A stretch of 10,000 bases of DNA from Nitrospira sp. GTDB taxonomy: Bacteria > Nitrospirota > Nitrospiria > Nitrospirales > Nitrospiraceae. The DNA lies in contig JAIWOH010000127.1 of NCBI GenBank assembly GCA_020216985.1, positions 1-10,000 of the forward strand, in the 5' to 3' direction. Positions 7,165 to 10,000 of this stretch are shown one piece after another. The first letter of the stretch is position 1; every line of letters begins with the position of its first letter. The position numbers were made by a program, and so were the translations under genes. Under the pieces are notes generated by a model. That model saw nothing but the letters and a program-made list of their open reading frames with translations, ran no database searches and had not been told where the DNA came from.

Positions 7165-7437
7165 CTACCCTTGCTTGATGTGTTCGGGCCGACCTTGCGG
7201 ACCGGGTGGCGAAGCGTTAGCTGCTTGCGCGTGCGTTTGAGAGGATGATGCAGCCTGGGCCTGCGGAGGTTCCCCCGGAGTGACGTCGATGGCATCCGCT
7301 TCGTGTATAGTCTTCTTGAAGCCCTTGATCGCTTTTCCTAATCCCTCGCCCAGTTGTGGGAGCTTGCCCGCGCCGAAGATGATCAGCACGATAAACAGAA
7401 TTAGGAGCAGTTCCATCCATCCGAAAGAGCCGAACAT
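7165..7437 (-). CDS. tatA: Sec-independent (Tat) translocase subunit TatA
   Basis: A 90-residue TatA-type protein: N-terminal membrane helix (WMELLLILFIVLIIFG, 7-22), FGAGKLPQLG hinge, and amphipathic helix with GLGKAIKGFKK (32-42), the clearest TatA signature. A tail rich in Pro, Ala, Ser and Gln (about 52-90) is likely disordered. TatA oligomers form the size-adaptable passage through which folded, often cofactor-bearing, twin-arginine proteins cross the inner membrane. The start is supported by GAGGT six bases before the ATG. It lies 120 bases after mnmA and 75 bases before the TatB-like gene. The two Tat proteins are clearly related in their first 42 residues and differ in their tails, which fits duplication and specialisation. 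Confidence 0.92.
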   Translation of the reverse strand: MFGSFGWMELLLILFIVLIIFGAGKLPQLGEGLGKAIKGFKKTIHEADAIDVTPGEPPQAQAASSSQTHAQAANASPPGPQGRPEHIKQG

Positions 7438-7490
7438 ATCCGACCTCGATGAGGCGAGAAGAGCAGAATTTTTTCGACCGCGCTACGGAG

Positions 7491-7520
7491 AGGCTAGCTG
7501 AATGTCGCGAGGGAAGTCAA
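7491..7520 (-). promoter_or_regulatory. Possible sigma70-type promoter for the Tat genes
   Basis: On the - strand TTGACT (7515-7520) is followed after 18 bases by TAGCCT (7491-7496), about 55-60 bases before the tatA start, in the 120-base mnmA-tatA gap. The -35 box is close to consensus and the -10 box is poor, so this is a weak candidate. It would let the Tat genes and porin be transcribed separately from mnmA. Confidence 0.25.
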
Positions 7521-7557
7521 GGGAAGGGAAAGCGACAAGCGGAATTTGCCCACGGAC

Positions 7558-8649
7558 TCAACGTTCAGAGCCTATTCTGATGATCCCGCCGCCCAGCACG
7601 TGGTCTCCTCGATAAAACACCGCGGACTGCCCAGGGCACAAGGCTTTCTGCGGCTCACGAAATTGAAGACGTGCGGACGAGCCGGTGCGTGGATATAGCG
7701 TGGCGGACACGGCCGGCGTCGCGTAGCGTACCTTGACCTGCACATCCGTAACACACTGAGACAGAGACCGATCAAAAACGTTGAGATCTTCGACGTCGCA
7801 TCCGTCGTTGTACAGCGATTCCTCCGGACCGAGGATGACCGTATTCGTGACCGGACGAACCTGTTGGACGTACAGCCGACGGCCCGTTGCGATACCCAAC
7901 CCGCGCCGTTGGCCCGGCGTATAGAAGGCAATGCCATCATGTCTTCCCAGAGAGCGTCCTTCTTGATCGAGAAATTGGCCGGGCTTGCGGATTGCAGGAT
8001 CTTCCCGCTCAAGAAACGCGCGATAGTCGCCCTGGCTGACAAAGCAGATTTCCTGGCTCTCCTTCATTTCATCGGCCGGAAGCCCCAAAGCTTCAGCCTC
8101 TCTCCAGACGTCGCTCTTTTGCATGGTTCCTATGGGAAACAGAAGCCGCGGGAGCCAGGCAGGATTCAAACGATACAGGAAATAGCTCTGGTCCTTTTTG
8201 AGATCAATGGCCCGCTGGAGCGTCAGCCCCGCGTGGGTCTTTGCAAGACGGACATAATGACCGGTCGCGACGAATTCAATTCCTCGGCTATCCGCCAGTT
8301 CAATAAGTCGGCGAATTTTGACTCGTTCGTTGCATCGAACACATGGATTCGGCGTAATCCCTTCCTTATAAGCTCTGACAAAATCGGCAATCACGCTGTC
8401 CCGAAAACTGTCGCGGGTGTCGACAACCTCATACGAAATGCCAAGCCGCTGGGCCACATATTTGGCGATGCCGATCTTGCAGCATCCGCGCTCTTGCCAT
8501 TTTTTGGAAGTAGGCTGACCAGTTTCTTCCGGCTCCCAGACCTGGAGCGTGACTCCCTGTACCGCATAGCCCTGACGAACGAGGAGGGCGGCGGCAACCG
8601 AACTATCCACTCCACCGCTCATACCAAGGAGGATCGTGGGGCGACTCAT
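7558..8649 (-). CDS. mnmA: tRNA-specific 2-thiouridylase MnmA
   Basis: A 363-residue cytosolic enzyme that thiolates uridine 34 at the wobble position of the tRNAs for Lys, Glu and Gln, using ATP to adenylate the base and a protein persulfide as sulfur donor. The ATP-binding PP-loop SGGVDSS is at residues 11-17. The catalytic cysteines are Cys103 in TPNPCVRCN and Cys202 in ESQEICFV, spaced as in known MnmA enzymes. Also visible are ATGHYVRL (128-135), KKDQSYFLY (151-159), the central-domain segment FYTPGQRRGLGI (242-253) and the C-terminal beta domain, which ends with the family-typical GGGII (353-357). I chose the ATG at 8649, giving the normal short N-terminus MSRPTILLGMSGG; an in-frame TTG at 8679 would add ten residues with no ribosome-binding support. 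No good Shine-Dalgarno precedes the ATG either. The upstream bactofilin stop is 35 bases away, so co-transcription is likely. Confidence 0.96.
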   Translation of the reverse strand: MSRPTILLGMSGGVDSSVAAALLVRQGYAVQGVTLQVWEPEETGQPTSKKWQERGCCKIGIAKYVAQRLGISYEVVDTRDSFRDSVIADFVRAYKEGITPNPCVRCNERVKIRRLIELADSRGIEFVATGHYVRLAKTHAGLTLQRAIDLKKDQSYFLYRLNPAWLPRLLFPIGTMQKSDVWREAEALGLPADEMKESQEICFVSQGDYRAFLEREDPAIRKPGQFLDQEGRSLGRHDGIAFYTPGQRRGLGIATGRRLYVQQVRPVTNTVILGPEESLYNDGCDVEDLNVFDRSLSQCVTDVQVKVRYATPAVSATLYPRTGSSARLQFREPQKALCPGQSAVFYRGDHVLGGGIIRIGSER

Positions 8650-8684
8650 AGGGGAAACATTGTATTGAGATCCAGACAAAAGCG

Positions 8685-9149
8685 CTAGTGGCCGGTCGAT
8701 CTGACTCGCACGCGGTGGGCCGTCAGATCATGGAGATCATGAGGATTTTTTGCGGTTGGAGAGGATGGCTGGTCTTCAACCCACTTATGGGCTCCCATAT
8801 CACACATGCCATGGAAATGGGCTCCGTCTTCTATGGCAATCGCCGCCGTTCGAACGTCTCCGATCAAGATCCCTGGCTTGTTGATTTGGACCTTTTCCAG
8901 AGCAGTCACTGTCCCATTTATTTTTCCGCTCGTCATGACGGTTCCCGCTGAGATGAGCCCCTTGATGACCCCTTGCTCTCCCACAATCAGGGTTCCATTC
9001 GTATGAACCTCTCCCTCAAGTCGCCCATCGACCCGAATGGTCCCCTCAAAATGGATAACCCCTCTGAAATCGACTCCCTTTGCGAGAAAGGTCAGACTTT
9101 CGCTCCCGCTTCCTGTTTTTGACTTGTCCTCCCCCCCGATGGGCCACAT
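8685..9149 (-). CDS. Bactofilin (polymer-forming cytoskeletal protein), shorter paralogue
   Basis: A 154-residue protein with a central bactofilin domain (about residues 21-119) made of short repeating beta turns of the right-handed helix type: KGVDFRGVIHFEGTIRVDG, then GEVHTNGTLIVGEQGVIKG and ISAGTVMTSGKINGTVTA. Bactofilins polymerise without nucleotide into filaments that scaffold cell-wall enzymes, stalks, chromosome-partition proteins or envelope machines. The N-terminal tail is short and the C-terminal tail (120-154) is polar with several His residues. The ATG at 9147-9149 gives an MW... N-terminus like that of the upstream paralogue; a TTG immediately before it could serve, and AGGAG lies 9 bases before that TTG (12 before the ATG). 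It is followed by mnmA after 35 bases and preceded by the second bactofilin after 243 bases. Confidence 0.93.
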   Translation of the reverse strand: MWPIGGEDKSKTGSGSESLTFLAKGVDFRGVIHFEGTIRVDGRLEGEVHTNGTLIVGEQGVIKGLISAGTVMTSGKINGTVTALEKVQINKPGILIGDVRTAAIAIEDGAHFHGMCDMGAHKWVEDQPSSPTAKNPHDLHDLTAHRVRVRSTGH

Positions 9150-9392
9150 CAACCTTTCAAGCTCCTTTTCTGATAAAGCGGCGGCTTCGCACCGAGAAGC
9201 CCGACTCGCGAAAGATCGGCCGGCTGTTCAGCAAGCCGACGGGTCTTTTTTAATCCAGCGGTTCGGTCATTGCGATTCCCGGTCGTCAGTACATCGTCGT
9301 CATGTGGGACGGCTCAGACTCGTTCATCCGCCCCACACCTTTAGTTCACTTCAAACGTGCTGCGAGCATGTCCCAGTCGCTCGGATCAGAAT

Positions 9393-9887
9393 CTATGCCG
9401 TAATACGTTTAACAACCGGCTGATCCCCCTGTGGAATCGCCCGGAGCGAAGGTTCGCGTTGCGTGTCTCGCGAAACGGCCGACATCTCCAACGTTCCATT
9501 GAACATGACTCCTTCTTCCATCGACAGCATCGGAGTTTTCACACCTCCGGTAATGACGGCCGGCGCCCGCAATTTGATTTTTTCCTTGGCAACGATGTCC
9601 CCCGTTATTTTTCCCTTGCAGACGATCGTCCCCGCCGTGACCTTTGCCTTGAGCACCGCCTCTTCCCCGACGAGCAGAATGCCATCCGTTTGGATTTCCC
9701 CTTCGACCGAACCGTCGATCCTGACGGTCCCTTGATAGGTGATCGTGCCTTTGAAATCGACTCCTTTTCCAACGAACGCGCTGATCTCTTCTCCCATTTC
9801 GGTCCGCTGAGACCTTGGAGCCGTCATGAGAGCTTCTGCATCTTGTGTTGTCGATGAGCTGTTGTCCGGCTTATCCTGTTTCCACAT
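9393..9887 (-). CDS. Bactofilin (polymer-forming cytoskeletal protein), longer paralogue
   Basis: A 164-residue bactofilin with a longer disordered N-terminal tail (1-35, rich in Ser, Thr, Gln and Asp) before the domain at about 38-136: KGVDFKGTITYQGTVRIDG, then GEIQTDGILLVGEEAVLKA and VTAGTIVCKGKITGDIVA. By eye it shares roughly half its domain residues with the neighbouring bactofilin, so they are tandem paralogues that may co-polymerise. The ATG at 9885-9887 is preferred because AGGAGG lies 9 bases upstream; the ATG at 9905 would put that site inside the coding sequence and adds only MRRDPH. The upstream partial gene ends 20 bases before this start, which suggests one transcript with coupled translation. 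Neither bactofilin has a signal peptide or a membrane anchor. Confidence 0.93.
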   Translation of the reverse strand: MWKQDKPDNSSSTTQDAEALMTAPRSQRTEMGEEISAFVGKGVDFKGTITYQGTVRIDGSVEGEIQTDGILLVGEEAVLKAKVTAGTIVCKGKITGDIVAKEKIKLRAPAVITGGVKTPMLSMEEGVMFNGTLEMSAVSRDTQREPSLRAIPQGDQPVVKRITA

Positions 9888-9896
9888 GTGGGGATC

Positions 9897-9902
9897 CCTC
9901 CT
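9897..9902 (-). promoter_or_regulatory. Ribosome binding site that sets the start of the longer bactofilin
   Basis: AGGAGG on the - strand lies 9 bases before ATG 9885-9887 and just after the stop codon of the upstream partial gene (9908-9910). It decides against the ATG at 9903-9905, which partly overlaps it. Confidence 0.75.
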
Positions 9903-9907
9903 CATGG

Positions 9908-10000
9908 TTATGTCGCGATGCTGTCGACATTCATCTCTATGACACGTCCTTCATCCATCGGTACAAACACGAAATTCAAGTTGAAATCCTGTTTATGTGA
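9908..10000 (-). CDS. C-terminal end of an unidentified protein (start outside window)
   Basis: The - strand is open from the window edge to the TAA at 9908-9910, encoding 30 residues that include FNLNFVFVPMDEGRV and end NVDSIAT. Composition (a beta-type stretch with balanced charge) and the 20-base spacing to the bactofilin start argue that this is the true end of an upstream gene in the same operon. I do not recognise the family from 30 residues. Bactofilin genes elsewhere often neighbour M23 peptidases or ParA/ParB, but nothing here identifies one. Confidence 0.55.
   Translation of the reverse strand, partial: SHKQDFNLNFVFVPMDEGRVIEMNVDSIAT

Noticed and set aside
7864..8688. Long + strand open frame (274 residues) opposite mnmA
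   Set aside because: It is antisense to strongly conserved MnmA motifs and has no recognisable features of its own.
9221..9251. + strand hairpin CGGCT-N8-AGCCG with a later TTTTTT, terminator-like
   Set aside because: No + strand gene ends here, the stem is only five pairs, and seven bases separate it from the T-run, so it is probably chance within the bactofilin gap.

Overview
The window looks like ordinary chromosomal DNA from a Gram-negative (diderm) bacterium with moderately high GC. The evidence for a diderm is a 575-residue outer-membrane porin of the alginate-export type, with a signal peptide and a C-terminal Phe, together with Tat translocase subunits and two bactofilins. The gene mix (YkgJ-type Cys-cluster protein, ThrH, alginate-export-like porin, paired TatA-type proteins, twin bactofilins beside mnmA) reminds me of Nitrospira/Nitrospirota. 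That is an inference from remembered gene content, not a measured phylogeny.

Left part (1-2838): the C-terminal ~600 residues of a large FtsX-like ABC-transporter permease run on the + strand, with the N-terminus outside the window. After 254 bases without a gene comes a 92-residue IrrE-like HExxH protein on +, which converges with an EVE-domain protein on -.

Middle (2936-4921): an unrecognised acidic 127-residue protein on - is divergent from a two-gene + strand operon. That operon holds a YkgJ-type cysteine-cluster protein and, 3 bases later, ThrH (HAD-type phosphoserine phosphatase/homoserine phosphotransferase). The 108-base divergent gap carries a compact set of overlapping inverted repeats.

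Right part (4953-10000): everything is on the - strand. In transcription order it is the last 30 residues of an unidentified gene, a long bactofilin, a second bactofilin, mnmA (tRNA 2-thiouridylase), a TatA-type protein, a TatB-like protein and the outer-membrane porin, followed by a plausible intrinsic terminator. Bactofilins form cytoskeletal or envelope scaffolds, the Tat subunits export folded proteins, and the porin sits in the outer membrane. The run is therefore mostly cell-envelope genes with a tRNA-modification gene among them.

Gene-free gaps are all under 300 bases. The largest are 1801-2054 (only a weak long-armed inverted repeat and a short palindrome) and 9150-9392 between the bactofilins (no gene seen). 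I found no tRNA, rRNA, CRISPR array, insertion sequence or phage gene. I see no convincing new multi-gene system. The points most worth following are the four loop-type cysteine pairs in the porin, the divergent-promoter palindromes, the minimal IrrE-like protein and the Tat pair without tatC.
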